Source of the DNA: Planobispora rosea
GTDB lineage: Bacteria; Actinomycetota; Actinomycetes; Streptosporangiales; Streptosporangiaceae
DNA length: 64,000 bases
NCBI RefSeq assembly: GCF_014648175.1
Contig: NZ_BMQP01000009.1
Coordinates: 1-64,000, forward strand
Direction of reading: 5' to 3'
Made by a program: the position numbers and the translations under genes. Below are positions 1 to 8,931 of this stretch, piece after piece. The notes beneath the pieces are model-generated. The model worked only from the letters and a program-made list of their open reading frames with translations. It had not been told where the DNA came from and searched no databases. The number at the start of each line of letters is the position of its first letter. Position 1 is the stretch's first letter.

Positions 1-209
1 ACCAACACCTGGCTGCGGAGGGCGTAGGCACACGACCCTTCCCGGCCCTACACGCGTTCCCCCAGGTCAACCTTCAATTCCGGGCTCACGTGTGACTACC
101 AACTGCGGAACCCGGGTGGGAGCGCTGGGCGGCTTCGCCGCGCTCTTGTAGGCCGTATTCGGTGATACAAGCGGGGTTGCCGGAGGGGGTAACCGCGTTC
201 GTATCGGGA

Positions 210-254
210 ACGGGCGTCTTTGGTCACCATCCCACGATGACCAAAGACGCCCGT
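210..254. terminator. 17-bp perfect inverted repeat, hairpin
   Basis: Arms ACGGGCGTCTTTGGTCA (210-226) and its exact complement (238-254) are separated by 11 nt. No T-tract follows, as is common for actinomycete terminators. It could end a transcript entering from the left, or be the end of a lost mobile element. The sequence does not decide between these. Confidence 0.5.
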
Positions 255-383
255 CCCCCGCGACCTGTCAGACCGGCAGGCCGCGACTACCTATGACGGC
301 CTGTGCGGGCCCTTGGTTTACGCAAGGACTTGAGGCCTCCAGGATGTCTCCGCCCCCTGAGCGTCCCGGGGGTCCTGAAGGGA

Positions 384-411
384 GGCAGACCAAGTACCCG
401 CCAAAGACGCA
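384..411 (+). repeat. dispersed repeat, copy A
   Basis: Core GGCAGACCAAGTA followed by a CAAAGACGCA block. Copy B at 5917-5945 is the same block in inverted orientation, with about 25 of 28 positions matching. Further copies lie at 12691-12842 and 13160-13187. All copies lie in intergenic, fragment-rich DNA. Confidence 0.6.
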
Positions 412-679
412 GGTTCTCCAGCCGTAATCCATGCCTTTGCACCCCAGTCGGCCGACGGCGCAATCCTCAACGTTCTGTCCGCGATCTCGTAGCTCGCTTA
501 CGGACGATGCAGGCGCGTACCACGCGGCGAATGCCGCCGAGTGGGCGCGCACCAACGGGAAGGGGAAGCACCCCTTCCTGCCGTACTCGGTCTGCCCCGT
601 ACTGGGCCTGGAGATGGATTGAAACGACGTGGCGGATACGGCGATGATCGAATCCGGGAACGGTGAGCGAAGGAGACCC

Positions 680-1903
680 ATGGAGCCGCAGCCGACGTCA
701 GGCACACCTCAGCAGGCCGCGGAACTCCTACGGCGCTCCCCCTGGCCGACGATCACCGTCGTCTACCTGAGCGGAGTCGTGGCGGCGATGAGCTTCGGCA
801 AGTTCGCCTCGGTCGGGCCCGCAGTGGCGGACCAGCTGTCGCTGTCGCTGTCGCAGCTAGGCTGGGTGATTTCGGCGGTCGTCGGTGTCGGCGCGGTCGT
901 CGGTCTGCCCGCCGGTTACCTGGTACGCCACTTCGGCACGGAACGCTCGCTGGTCACCGGCCTGGTGCTGGTCGCGGCGGCGAGCGGGGCCGGCGCGGTC
1001 GCCGGTGACTTCACCTGGCTGCTGGCCGCCCGCGGTGTGGAGGGCGTCGGATACCTCCTGATCACCATCGCCTGCCCGGCGCTGATCGTGCGGCTGGCCG
1101 TCGAACGGGACCGCGGCACGGCCCTGTCGATCTGGGCCACGTTCGTTCCGATGGGAATCGGCGCAAGCACGCTCGCCGGGGGCGCGATCGGTTCCGCTCT
1201 GGGCTGGCGCGGCTGGATCGGTGTGATCGCCGTGCTGACGCTCGTGATGGCACTGGTCGTGTGGATGAGGCTGCCGCGCGGGCCGGAACGGCGGGCGGCG
1301 GCCGGTCCTGTACCCCGGCCCGAGGCCCTGGTATGGCCGGTGACGCTGGCCGTGGCGTTCTGCCTGGCCGCGCTGGTGACCATTCCGGTGATTGTGTTGT
1401 TGCCTACGCTGCTCATCGGGCAGCACGGGCACTCGGCCCCCGTCGCCGGCGCGGTCACCTCGGTGATCTCGCTGCTGAGCGTCCTGGGCGGGCTGGCCGT
1501 GGGGATGCTGCTGCGCCGGGGCACGCGGGTAGGTGTGCTGGCGCTGGCCGGGCTGGTCACCGTACCCGCGGCCTGGCTCATGTTCGGCGGCCCGGAGTCC
1601 CCCGCGGCGGCGCAGGGCGGCGCCGCGGTCATCTCGATCGTGAACGGTTACCTGGGCGCCCTCGTCTTCGCCGCGCTCCCGATGGTGCTGGAACGGCTCG
1701 ACCACGCCGATGTCGGCAACGGCGTCGTGGCCCAGGCGGGCAGTCTTGGCTCGTTGCTCGGCCCGCCGTTGTTCGGCTGGGTGGCCACCAGCTGGGGCTT
1801 CCCGGCGCTGGTGCCGGTCATCGCCGTCGGGATCGTGGCGGCCGTCGGCGTGTTGCTGCTGGTCGGCAGGCAGGTGTCACGACCGCGGCCAAGGGTGGGC
1901 TGA
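680..1903 (+). CDS. MFS transporter, CynX/NimT-like
   Basis: A 407-residue integral membrane protein with about twelve hydrophobic segments spread over its length. The loop after the first helices carries a degenerate MFS motif (GYLVRHFGTER). The overall look is that of the CynX/NimT branch of the major facilitator superfamily, which moves small solutes or drugs by proton coupling. The substrate cannot be read from the sequence. The start at 680 is preferred to an in-frame ATG at 629 because AAGGAG lies just upstream of 680. It stands alone between two fragment-rich stretches. Confidence 0.85.
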   Translation: MEPQPTSGTPQQAAELLRRSPWPTITVVYLSGVVAAMSFGKFASVGPAVADQLSLSLSQLGWVISAVVGVGAVVGLPAGYLVRHFGTERSLVTGLVLVAAASGAGAVAGDFTWLLAARGVEGVGYLLITIACPALIVRLAVERDRGTALSIWATFVPMGIGASTLAGGAIGSALGWRGWIGVIAVLTLVMALVVWMRLPRGPERRAAAGPVPRPEALVWPVTLAVAFCLAALVTIPVIVLLPTLLIGQHGHSAPVAGAVTSVISLLSVLGGLAVGMLLRRGTRVGVLALAGLVTVPAAWLMFGGPESPAAAQGGAAVISIVNGYLGALVFAALPMVLERLDHADVGNGVVAQAGSLGSLLGPPLFGWVATSWGFPALVPVIAVGIVAAVGVLLLVGRQVSRPRPRVG

Positions 1904-2421
1904 GCCTGGGCCCACCGCTTCGACGAGGTCTTCGGAACCGCCCAGGCCCTGAGCGCCTGACCTTCAGCAGATAGCTGTGATCCCAGCCGGGACCGTCGTG
2001 GATCACCAGGAGAGCGCGGTCCGTGGGTCCGGCGCTCTGCACGACGAACAGTTCTGCGGCAGGTCGAGTGGACACCGCCACGAAGTCCTCGGTGAACTGT
2101 CTATTCCCGGGAGCTGGGATCACCCCGCCGGACACCGGTCACCGGAGCTTCGGAAGCGCCGTCCCAGGGCGAAGGGCGCACCAAGGGGCCGTCCCTCCGC
2201 CGGCAGGGCCGGCCCCCTCGCAGTCGGTCGGCTACTGCTGGTTCTGGGCCGCTGTGAGCCGTTGACGTACCTGCGGCATCGATGCCCCAGCCGCCGGGTG
2301 AGAGCGGCCGACGAGGAGTGTTGCATCGTCCACCGCAGCACGGTATCGGAGGCATCCCGCCGGGGGTGATTGAGGCGTCCCTGCCCGCACCGGCCGGAGC
2401 GGCGTGCCGGCCTGCGGAGGC
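1904..2421. other. non-coding, fragment-rich gap
   Basis: Apart from the hydrolase fragment at 1963-2135 there is no gene. Around 2270-2300 the sequence resembles the tail of the STAS fragment at 10840-10870: both share GGCATCGATG, a CAGCC/AAGCC block and CGCCGGGTGAG. The two places probably share an ancestor. Confidence 0.5.
1963..2135 (-). pseudogene. N-terminal fragment of a prolyl-aminopeptidase-type alpha/beta hydrolase
   Basis: Read from 2135 leftwards, the peptide contains ALLVIHDGPGWDHSYLL. This matches the oxyanion-hole region (HGGPGWDHSYL) of proline iminopeptidase-like hydrolases, with one Gly replaced by Asp. Similarity stops at about 1963, where the frame runs antisense into the MFS gene tail. 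The catalytic Ser, Asp and His regions are therefore missing. It is a truncated relic, not a functional enzyme. Confidence 0.6.
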
Positions 2422-2754
2422 ATGGAGCCCCCGAAGATCCGCACCAACCGCTACGCGTACTCCACCCCGATCACGTGGGACGGCGATGAGAACTGGTACC
2501 GCATCGAGCCCGACGACATGACGTACGGCGAGCTCGGCAAGAAGTGCCGCGCGGGAGCTCCTGGCGGTGCCGGTGGCGGGAGGACAGGGCTGATGGGACG
2601 GCGCGGCAAGTTCACCCCGGACATTCAGGCCCGCGTGGTGCAGGCATTGGAGGGCGGCCGGATCGTAGCCGTTGCAGCTCACCCCTCTCCTCCGGCCCTT
2701 GGAACCCCGGGTGTGACCGCTGGGCGCGCTGACGGCCGAGAAGCCCGCCGATGA
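2422..2754 (+). pseudogene. phage-like gene remnants, frameshifted
   Basis: The frame from ATG 2422 reads as credible protein (ITWDGDENWYRIEPDDM) to about 2545. The protein-like continuation (ARELLAVPVAGGQG, then TGA at 2591-2593) lies in another frame, so one frameshift is inferred. A second start at 2593 overlaps that stop (TGATG) and gives MGRRGKFTPDIQARVVQAL. This resembles the N-terminal helix-turn-helix start of phage terminase small subunits and related DNA-binding proteins, then loses similarity. Together they look like the edge of an eroded prophage or integrative element. The family assignment is tentative. Confidence 0.4.
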
Positions 2755-2794
2755 AGTCCCTCACATGGGTAAAAGGCATAAGGGGTGGTGCGTC

Positions 2795-5422
2795 ATGGGG
2801 ACGAGTGATCGAGACCGCATCGGTGATCCAGAGCGGCTGCGTGTGCTGCGCGCCACCGGTCTACTGGATGCTCCGGCGGTGCCGGTGCTGGACCGGGTGA
2901 CCCAGATGGCGACCCGGCTGCTGGATGTGCCGGTCGCGCTGGTGTCACTGATCACCGAGGACCGGCAGGTCGTCATCAGCGCGGCGGGGGTGGCCGACCC
3001 GCAGGCCGTGCGGGAGAATCCCCTGGCGCGGTCGCTGTGCCGGCATGTCGTGGCCGAGGACGCGCCATTGGTCATCGGCGATGCCTGCGGCGACGGGCGC
3101 TGGCACGACCTTATGGAGCACACCGACGGGCTGGCGGCCTATGCCGGGGTGCCGCTGAACGCGCCCGGTGCGCAGGTGATCGGCACGTTGTGCGTGGTCG
3201 ATGCCACGGCCCGCTCCTGGAATCGCGATCAGCTGCAGACCCTGGAGGATCTGGCCGCCCTGATCGAGCCGGAGATCGCGTTGCGGCTGGCCCGCGCCGA
3301 TGCCGCGCTGGGGGCCGCGCGCAGGCAGCAGGAGCGCACCTTTCTGCGCGCCCTGCTCGACAGCCTGGAGGTGTCGGTGATGGCCTGCGACGAGAACGGC
3401 AGACTGGTGATCAACCGGTCGCTGCGTGAGAGCCTGCACACCGATACTCCGCCAGCCGACGTGCGCTCCTGGCTGAAGAACAACCCGCTGTACGCCCCCG
3501 ACGGGCGGACCCCGCTGACAGTCGAGGAGATGCCGCTGGCCCGGGCGTGGGCCGGGGAGTACTTCACCGGCCGGCAGGTGGTGGCCGCGACCGATGTCGG
3601 GCCGCGCCGCTTCCTGGTCAACGGCCGGCCCATCGACACCCCCGAGGGGCACCGCCTGGGCGCGGTAGTGGCCGGCCACGACATCACCGACTCCTACCGC
3701 ATCGGCCTGCTGCGCGAGGTCCAGCAGGCCGTCACCCGGGTGCTGGCCGACGCCGCCTCCAGCCGGGAAGCCGCCGCCGGCGTGGCCGCCGCAGTCACCG
3801 ACGCACTCGGCTGGACCTACGGCGAGTACTGGCAGGTCGATGAGGACCGGGCCGCCGTGACCCGCATCGGTTCCTGGAGCAGGCCCGGCCGGGACCTGTC
3901 GGCCTTCACCATCGGCCACCCGGCTGCCTTCGCTCGGGGGGAGGAACTGCCCGGCCTGGCCTGGGAGCGCGGTGAGCCGGTCTGGATCGCGGACACGGCG
4001 GCCGACCCGGCCAGCAGCCCCCGGGTGCGGGCCGGGCTGCGGGCCGGCCTGCGCTCGGCCGTGGCCCTGCCGGTGCGCAGCGGCGAGCAGGTCCTGGGCG
4101 TGCTGGCCTTCGCCGCCGACCACCCCCAGCGACCCGACAACGACCTGGCCGAGCTGCTGGACGGGGTGTGCGCCCATGTGGGCCGGTACATGGAGCGCCG
4201 CCGCGCCGAGGAGCTCGCCCTCGCCCTGGCCGAGAGCCGCCGCCAGTTCGACCAGATCATCAACCAGCTCACCGACAAGATCTGGACCGTCGAGATCCGG
4301 CCCGACGGCACCGCCCGCCCGATCTACGTCAACACCGAGCACACCACCGTGTTCGGCGGACGGCTGCACCTGGATCCCGACGACGACTTCATCGCCGTCA
4401 TGCTCCGGTTCGTCCACCCCGACGACCACGACGCCTTCCGCGCCTACTGCGCCACACTCATCTCCGGCGAGCGGGCCCAGCTGGAATATCGGCTCATCGG
4501 CCTGGACGGCGTCACCCGCTGGATCTGGACCCGGGGCATCCCCCGCCGCGAGGGCGGGGGCGAGGACGCTCGACTGCTGGTCGACGGCATCTCCACCGAC
4601 GTCACCGAACGCCGCCAGATCACCGAGGAGCGCGAGCGCCTGCTCGCCCAGCAGCAACAACAGGTCAGCCGTCTGCGCCAGATCGACGAGGTGAAAACCC
4701 AGTTCCTGCGCACCGTCAACCACGAACTGCGCACCCCGCTGACCTCGATCCACAGCTACCTGCAGCTCATCCGCCAGGGCGATCTGGACGCCGTGACGCA
4801 GGCCCGCTTCCTGGAAGTCATCGACCGCAACAGCACCCGGCTGGGCCAGCTCCTGGACGAGCTGCTGCTGATGGCCAGCCTGAACGCCGGCGACGCCGCC
4901 TTCACCCCGGCCCGCGTCGACCTGGCCGCCTTGGCCCGGGAGGCGGTGGAGGCGATCACCGCCCAGGGCCGCGCCGAGCACCTGACCGTGACCGTACACG
5001 CTCCTACCGAGGTGATCGCCTGGGCCGACGCCGGTCGCATCCGGCACGCGCTGGCCCACCTGCTGGACAACGCGGTCAAGTTCACCCCGCCCGGCGGCCG
5101 GATCGACGTCACCGCCGGCCCGGCCCCGGCGATCGAGGTCGCCGACACCGGCATCGGCATCGACCCGCAGGATCTCGACCACGTCTCCGACGACTTCTAC
5201 CGCGGCGGTGCCGCCGAGCAGCAGGCGATCGGTGGCACCGGCGTGGGCCTGGCTCTGGTGCGGAGAATTGCCGACATGCACGGCGGGAGCCTGCACATCG
5301 ACAGCCGTCCAGGCCACGGCACCCGGGTCCGCCTGGTCCTGTCCGACACGGCCGAACCCCCTACCGGTCGGCAAGCCCGCAGACGGTCATCGTCTTCGGC
5401 CCGGTCACACCGGCACCGGTGA
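2795..5422 (+). CDS. multi-sensor hybrid-free histidine kinase (GAF-PAS-GAF-PAS-HisKA-HATPase)
   Basis: An 875-residue soluble sensor kinase without transmembrane segments. Rough order: GAF at about 10-165; PAS-like at about 180-300; second GAF at about 310-470; PAS with a PAS-associated C-terminal region at about 480-620; HisKA with phospho-acceptor His near residue 643 (NHELRTPLT); and an HK ATPase with N box LLDNAVKF, G1 DTGIGI and G2 GGTGVGLAL. The last 30 residues are Arg/Ser-rich and may be read-through into the recombinase relic that follows. Start 2795 follows AAGGGG with 9-nt spacing; an in-frame ATG at 2765 lacks this. No response regulator is adjacent, so it is an orphan kinase. 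Confidence 0.88.
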   Translation: MGTSDRDRIGDPERLRVLRATGLLDAPAVPVLDRVTQMATRLLDVPVALVSLITEDRQVVISAAGVADPQAVRENPLARSLCRHVVAEDAPLVIGDACGDGRWHDLMEHTDGLAAYAGVPLNAPGAQVIGTLCVVDATARSWNRDQLQTLEDLAALIEPEIALRLARADAALGAARRQQERTFLRALLDSLEVSVMACDENGRLVINRSLRESLHTDTPPADVRSWLKNNPLYAPDGRTPLTVEEMPLARAWAGEYFTGRQVVAATDVGPRRFLVNGRPIDTPEGHRLGAVVAGHDITDSYRIGLLREVQQAVTRVLADAASSREAAAGVAAAVTDALGWTYGEYWQVDEDRAAVTRIGSWSRPGRDLSAFTIGHPAAFARGEELPGLAWERGEPVWIADTAADPASSPRVRAGLRAGLRSAVALPVRSGEQVLGVLAFAADHPQRPDNDLAELLDGVCAHVGRYMERRRAEELALALAESRRQFDQIINQLTDKIWTVEIRPDGTARPIYVNTEHTTVFGGRLHLDPDDDFIAVMLRFVHPDDHDAFRAYCATLISGERAQLEYRLIGLDGVTRWIWTRGIPRREGGGEDARLLVDGISTDVTERRQITEERERLLAQQQQQVSRLRQIDEVKTQFLRTVNHELRTPLTSIHSYLQLIRQGDLDAVTQARFLEVIDRNSTRLGQLLDELLLMASLNAGDAAFTPARVDLAALAREAVEAITAQGRAEHLTVTVHAPTEVIAWADAGRIRHALAHLLDNAVKFTPPGGRIDVTAGPAPAIEVADTGIGIDPQDLDHVSDDFYRGGAAEQQAIGGTGVGLALVRRIADMHGGSLHIDSRPGHGTRVRLVLSDTAEPPTGRQARRRSSSSARSHRHR

Positions 5423-5446
5423 TGCCGCGCACCGTAGGCCCTCCGT

Positions 5447-5731
5447 GTCTTCGCCGCGCTGGCCGAGTTCATCCGCGAGCTGATCGTCGCCGGCACCCGC
5501 GAGGGACTGGCCGCCGCGCGGGCCCGCGGCCGCGTCGGCGGACGGCCCACCGTGATCACGCCGGAGATCATCCACGCGGCCCGGGACCTGCTGCCCAACC
5601 CCGAGCACTCCATCACCTCGATCGCGCGTCTACTCGGCGTCAGCCCGGGCACGCTGTACAACCGCATCCCCGACCTGCGCGAGCTGCGCGCCGGCCGGAC
5701 CACGACCGTGCTGGAAGCGGGCGGCCGGTGA
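5447..5731 (+). pseudogene. C-terminal fragment of a serine recombinase (resolvase/invertase family)
   Basis: The frame from about 5447 to TGA 5729-5731 gives the end of a Tn3-type resolvase. It has the helix E region (FAALAEFIRELIV), the EGLAAARARGRVGGRP linker, and a C-terminal HTH (SITSIARLLGVSPGTLYN). The catalytic N-terminal half with the active Ser is absent, because the fragment begins next to the end of the histidine kinase. It marks an old recombination event and cannot act as a recombinase. Confidence 0.8.
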
Positions 5732-6080
5732 TCCGCACGCCGTACCGAGTCAAGGGCGCCTCCCGCCTCGGGGCGGTGCTGCCGGGGCAGGCCGGACCGT
5801 TCGGTGTCCGCCCCGATCCCGACGCGCCGGGATCTGCCCCGGAGGAGGAACTACTACCAGCTCAAGAGCCCCAACCGTCACATCTCACGAGACGACAGGG
5901 CCGCTGACCTGTGGGTTGCGTCTTTGACGCTTACTTGGTCTGCTCTCGATGATGCGCTACCTCCGGGCAAGACTTGGTGCGGCCGCCCCTGGCCACCGGG
6001 AAGGGGGCGTTTACCCCTGCGCGCAGGGGGGCGCGCGGGATGGCAGGGGCCCCGATTCTCCTTACGCAAGGCGTGCCCGT
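5732..6080. other. intergenic between convergent units
   Basis: No gene is seen. It contains dispersed repeat copy B (5917-5945) and a 16-bp perfect palindrome CCCCTGCGCGCAGGGG (6014-6029). The palindrome lies 52 bp from the stop of the minus-strand LAL gene and could be its terminator stem. Confidence 0.45.
5917..5945 (-). repeat. dispersed repeat, copy B
   Basis: The inverted counterpart of copy A (384-411). The plus strand shows GCGTCTTTGACGCTTACTT followed by GGTCTGC. The A-B pair brackets about 5.5 kb containing the MFS gene, the kinase and the recombinase relic. Confidence 0.6.
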
Positions 6081-8819
6081 TCACGCGTCCATGACGTCCT
6101 TCAACTGCCTGCGTGAGGTGACATCGAGCTTTCTGAACACCTTGCGCAAGTGGTACTCCACGGTGCTTGCGCTGATGAACAACTCGGCGGCGATCTCCTG
6201 GTTGGTGACACCGGCGGCGGCCAGCTGCGCCACCCGCAGCTCCTGCGGGGTCAGGGCGCGGACGGTACTGGGATCGCGGGTCCGCGCGTGCTCACCGGTG
6301 GCAGCCAGCTCGATGCGGGCGCGCTCGGCGAAGGCAGTGGCCCCCATGCCGGCGAACAGTTCATAGGCTGCCCGCAGTTGCTGCCTGGCCTCGCTCCGAC
6401 GGTGACGGCGGCGTAGCCACTCGCCGTAGAGCAGGTGAGTGCGGGCGCGCTCGGGAGCCAGCGGGGTGGCGGCCAGGAGCTCGTGCGCACGCAGATAGAG
6501 CTGATCGTCGCCGGTGACCAGCGCGCGGCTGCGGGCCAGCAGGCCCAGCGCCCAGGCAGTGCCGCTAGCTTCGGCGCGCTCGCTCAGGCGCTGCAGAGCA
6601 CGCTGGGCGGTGGCCAGATCGTCGTTGCGCACGGCGGCCTCCACCAGGTCCGGCAGGACAGCGCCGCCGTAGTGGGGTGGGTCGCTGGCGTAGACGATCT
6701 CGGCGGCGGCCTGGGCTTGGGCGTAGCGGCGGTGACCAAGCTCCAGTACCACCAGCGCGGTCCGCGCGAACTGTACCTGCAGCCCGCCCGGCTGTTCGGA
6801 CTCGGGCCCGGCCTGCACCGCCACGGCGGCCAGGGTCCGTTCGCGATCACCGCGCCAGGCGTGCAGCAGGACGTCGCTCGTGCCCGCGAACCGCAGGTCG
6901 GCGCCGATCGCGGCGGCGATGTCCATGAACTCGGCGAAGTGCGCCTCGGCGGCGGCGAGCCGGCCGCACAGCAGGGCGTGCGTGGCAGAGCCGTGCGCGC
7001 CGGCCTGCAGCATCCGCAGCGCTCCTTGCCGGCGGGCGGCGGTGGAGAAGCGATGGGCGCCGGCGCCGAGGGCGTCGATGTCCCACAGGTCCAGGGCCAG
7101 GACCGCGCCGAGCAGGAACCAGCGGGAGGCGTCGCCGTGTTCGTCGGCGGCCAGCATGGCGTTGACGCCCCGCCGCATCAGCGGCACTGCCTGGGCGTAG
7201 CCGACCGAGATCAGCGTGGCGTGCCCGGCCAGCAGCAGGCCGCCGACGCCGGGCTCACGGGGCTCGGCCGGTACGGCACGCGGGGCCGCCAGCGCCGCTT
7301 GTGCCACCTGTTTCGCGCTCATGCCCGGACCGATCCTGGCCACCACGATCGCCGCGTCCATGGCCTCCAGCAGGGTCTCCTGCCCGGCTCGGGGATCAAG
7401 TTCGCTCAGCGTCTGGGCAGCCTGGAGGAGCAGCGTCACAGCGCCCGGGCGGCCCAGCATGACGTTGAGGAAGCCGCGCAACCGCATCGCCAAGGCGTCC
7501 AGGAACGGCACACCCAGGTCCGGGGTGAGCAGGTCCAGCAGCTCTTCGGCGCGGTGCGGCGCTCCGGCCGTCAGGGCCGCGCCGCAGGCGGCGAGCAGCC
7601 GTCCGTTGCGCTGCGGGCCGGGCCGGGTCAGCTCGGCGGCGCGCCGCAGGAAGGCCGCCTGAGCCAGATGGCCGCCGCGCTCGCGGGCCCGGTCGGCTCC
7701 GGCCTCCAGCCGGGTGGCAACCTCCTCGTCCGGGCCGTCGGCCGCGGCGGCCAGATGCCAGGCGTGGCGGTCGGCGTCGCCGACCGGGTCGGTGGCCTCG
7801 GCCAGCGCCGCGTGGACCTGCCTGCGCCGCGAGGAGGTGGCTGCGCCGTACACCGCCGAGCGGATCAGCGGATGCCGGAACCGGGCTCCGTCCGTCAGCA
7901 GCTCGGCGTCTTCGGCGCGTTCGAGAGCGGTGCCCACCTCGGCCGGGGAGGCGGAGGCCAGGCGGGCCATCGCCTGCCGTAAAAGGACCGGATCGCTGGT
8001 GGCGTCGGCGGCGGCGACCAGCAGGACCTGCTGGGTCAGCGTATCCAGGCCGACGACTTGGCGCAGGAAGCGTTCCTTCAACCTGCCATCCAGCGACAGC
8101 GGCTGGCCGAACGCCGGTTCGGCGGCCTCCCCTCTGGCCAGGCTGCGGCCCAGTTCGAGGATCGCCAGCGGATTGCCGTCGGTCTCCGCCACGCGCTGAG
8201 CGGCGATCACGCGGTCGACCTCGGTGTCCACGCTGGCCTGCAGCAGCGCGAGAGCCTCATCGCCGGGCAGGCCGGACAGTCTCAGCTCGGGTAGCCCGGT
8301 CAGGCTGTCCAGGGCGGTGTCGTCGTCGCGGACGCCGAACAGCATGACGATTGCGTCGGCGTGCAGGCGGCGGGCGACGAAGGCGAGCACCTCCAGCGAC
8401 TCGCGGTCCATCCACTGGGCGTCGTCGCAGACCGCCAGCACCGGCTTGGTCGCGGCGGCCTCAGCCAGCAGGGTCAGCGTGGCCAGGCCGACCAGGAAGC
8501 GGTCGGGCGGGGCGGCGTGCAGCAGGCCGAACGCGGTCTCCAGCGCGTCGCGCTGCGGCCCGGGCAGACGGCCGCGTCGGCCGAGGAAGGGCCGCAGGAG
8601 GCGGTGCAGCGCGGCGAATCCGAGCTCCTGTTCGGCCTCGATTCCCGCTGTGCGGCCCACCTGCAGGTCGGTGGCGGAGGTGGTGGCGTAGTCGAGCAAC
8701 GCGCTCTTGCCGATGCCCGCCGGTCCGCTGATGACCACAGTCCCGCTCAAACCCGTCCTGGCCCTGGTCAGCAGGTCGTCGAGCTCAGCGGTTTCGGCCT
8801 TCCTGCCTCGCAGAACCAT
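6081..8819 (-). CDS. LAL-type LuxR transcriptional regulator
   Basis: A 912-residue large ATP-binding LuxR regulator. The N-terminus has a Walker A site (GPAGIGKS, about 31-38) and a Walker B-like LAVCDDAQW near 125-135. The middle is a long helical, TPR-like region. The C-terminus has a LuxR HTH (LTPQELRVAQLAAAGVTNQE, then STVEYHLRKVFRKL). Such proteins usually activate neighbouring genes upon ligand binding in the central domain. It is divergent from the two coupled hydrolase genes starting at 8932, with about 110 bp between, so those are its most likely targets. Length is typical of the family. Confidence 0.9.
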   Translation of the reverse strand: MVLRGRKAETAELDDLLTRARTGLSGTVVISGPAGIGKSALLDYATTSATDLQVGRTAGIEAEQELGFAALHRLLRPFLGRRGRLPGPQRDALETAFGLLHAAPPDRFLVGLATLTLLAEAAATKPVLAVCDDAQWMDRESLEVLAFVARRLHADAIVMLFGVRDDDTALDSLTGLPELRLSGLPGDEALALLQASVDTEVDRVIAAQRVAETDGNPLAILELGRSLARGEAAEPAFGQPLSLDGRLKERFLRQVVGLDTLTQQVLLVAAADATSDPVLLRQAMARLASASPAEVGTALERAEDAELLTDGARFRHPLIRSAVYGAATSSRRRQVHAALAEATDPVGDADRHAWHLAAAADGPDEEVATRLEAGADRARERGGHLAQAAFLRRAAELTRPGPQRNGRLLAACGAALTAGAPHRAEELLDLLTPDLGVPFLDALAMRLRGFLNVMLGRPGAVTLLLQAAQTLSELDPRAGQETLLEAMDAAIVVARIGPGMSAKQVAQAALAAPRAVPAEPREPGVGGLLLAGHATLISVGYAQAVPLMRRGVNAMLAADEHGDASRWFLLGAVLALDLWDIDALGAGAHRFSTAARRQGALRMLQAGAHGSATHALLCGRLAAAEAHFAEFMDIAAAIGADLRFAGTSDVLLHAWRGDRERTLAAVAVQAGPESEQPGGLQVQFARTALVVLELGHRRYAQAQAAAEIVYASDPPHYGGAVLPDLVEAAVRNDDLATAQRALQRLSERAEASGTAWALGLLARSRALVTGDDQLYLRAHELLAATPLAPERARTHLLYGEWLRRRHRRSEARQQLRAAYELFAGMGATAFAERARIELAATGEHARTRDPSTVRALTPQELRVAQLAAAGVTNQEIAAELFISASTVEYHLRKVFRKLDVTSRRQLKDVMDA

Positions 8820-8931
8820 GGGTGAAGACTAAGGGATCACCTCTTTCACTGGGGTTTTCCAAGGATTCGACCGGCCTGGCCCACGGTGGATGGTTCTCAC
8901 GACGACAACCCCCACCTCTTGGAGGTCGATG

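Larger units (their letters stand above)
1..679. other. gene-poor stretch before the first MFS gene
   Basis: No intact gene is visible. It holds a strong hairpin (210-254) and one copy of a dispersed short repeat (384-411). A short plus-strand reading frame ending at 622 has a protein-like tail (GKGKHPFLPYSVCP) but no recognisable family. It may be the end of a lost gene. Confidence 0.5.

Noticed and set aside
268..705. 145-codon minus-strand frame near the left end
   Set aside because: No ribosome site, no recognisable motif, and it crosses the hairpin-repeat region and the MFS start.
857..1705. long minus-strand open frame over the MFS gene
   Set aside because: Its His/Gln/Arg-rich translation is the usual antisense shadow of a high-GC membrane-protein gene; no family features.
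2945..5374. 809-codon antisense frame over the histidine kinase
   Set aside because: Composition (Gly, Val, Asp, Gln) follows from codon bias of the sense gene; the sense frame has all kinase motifs.
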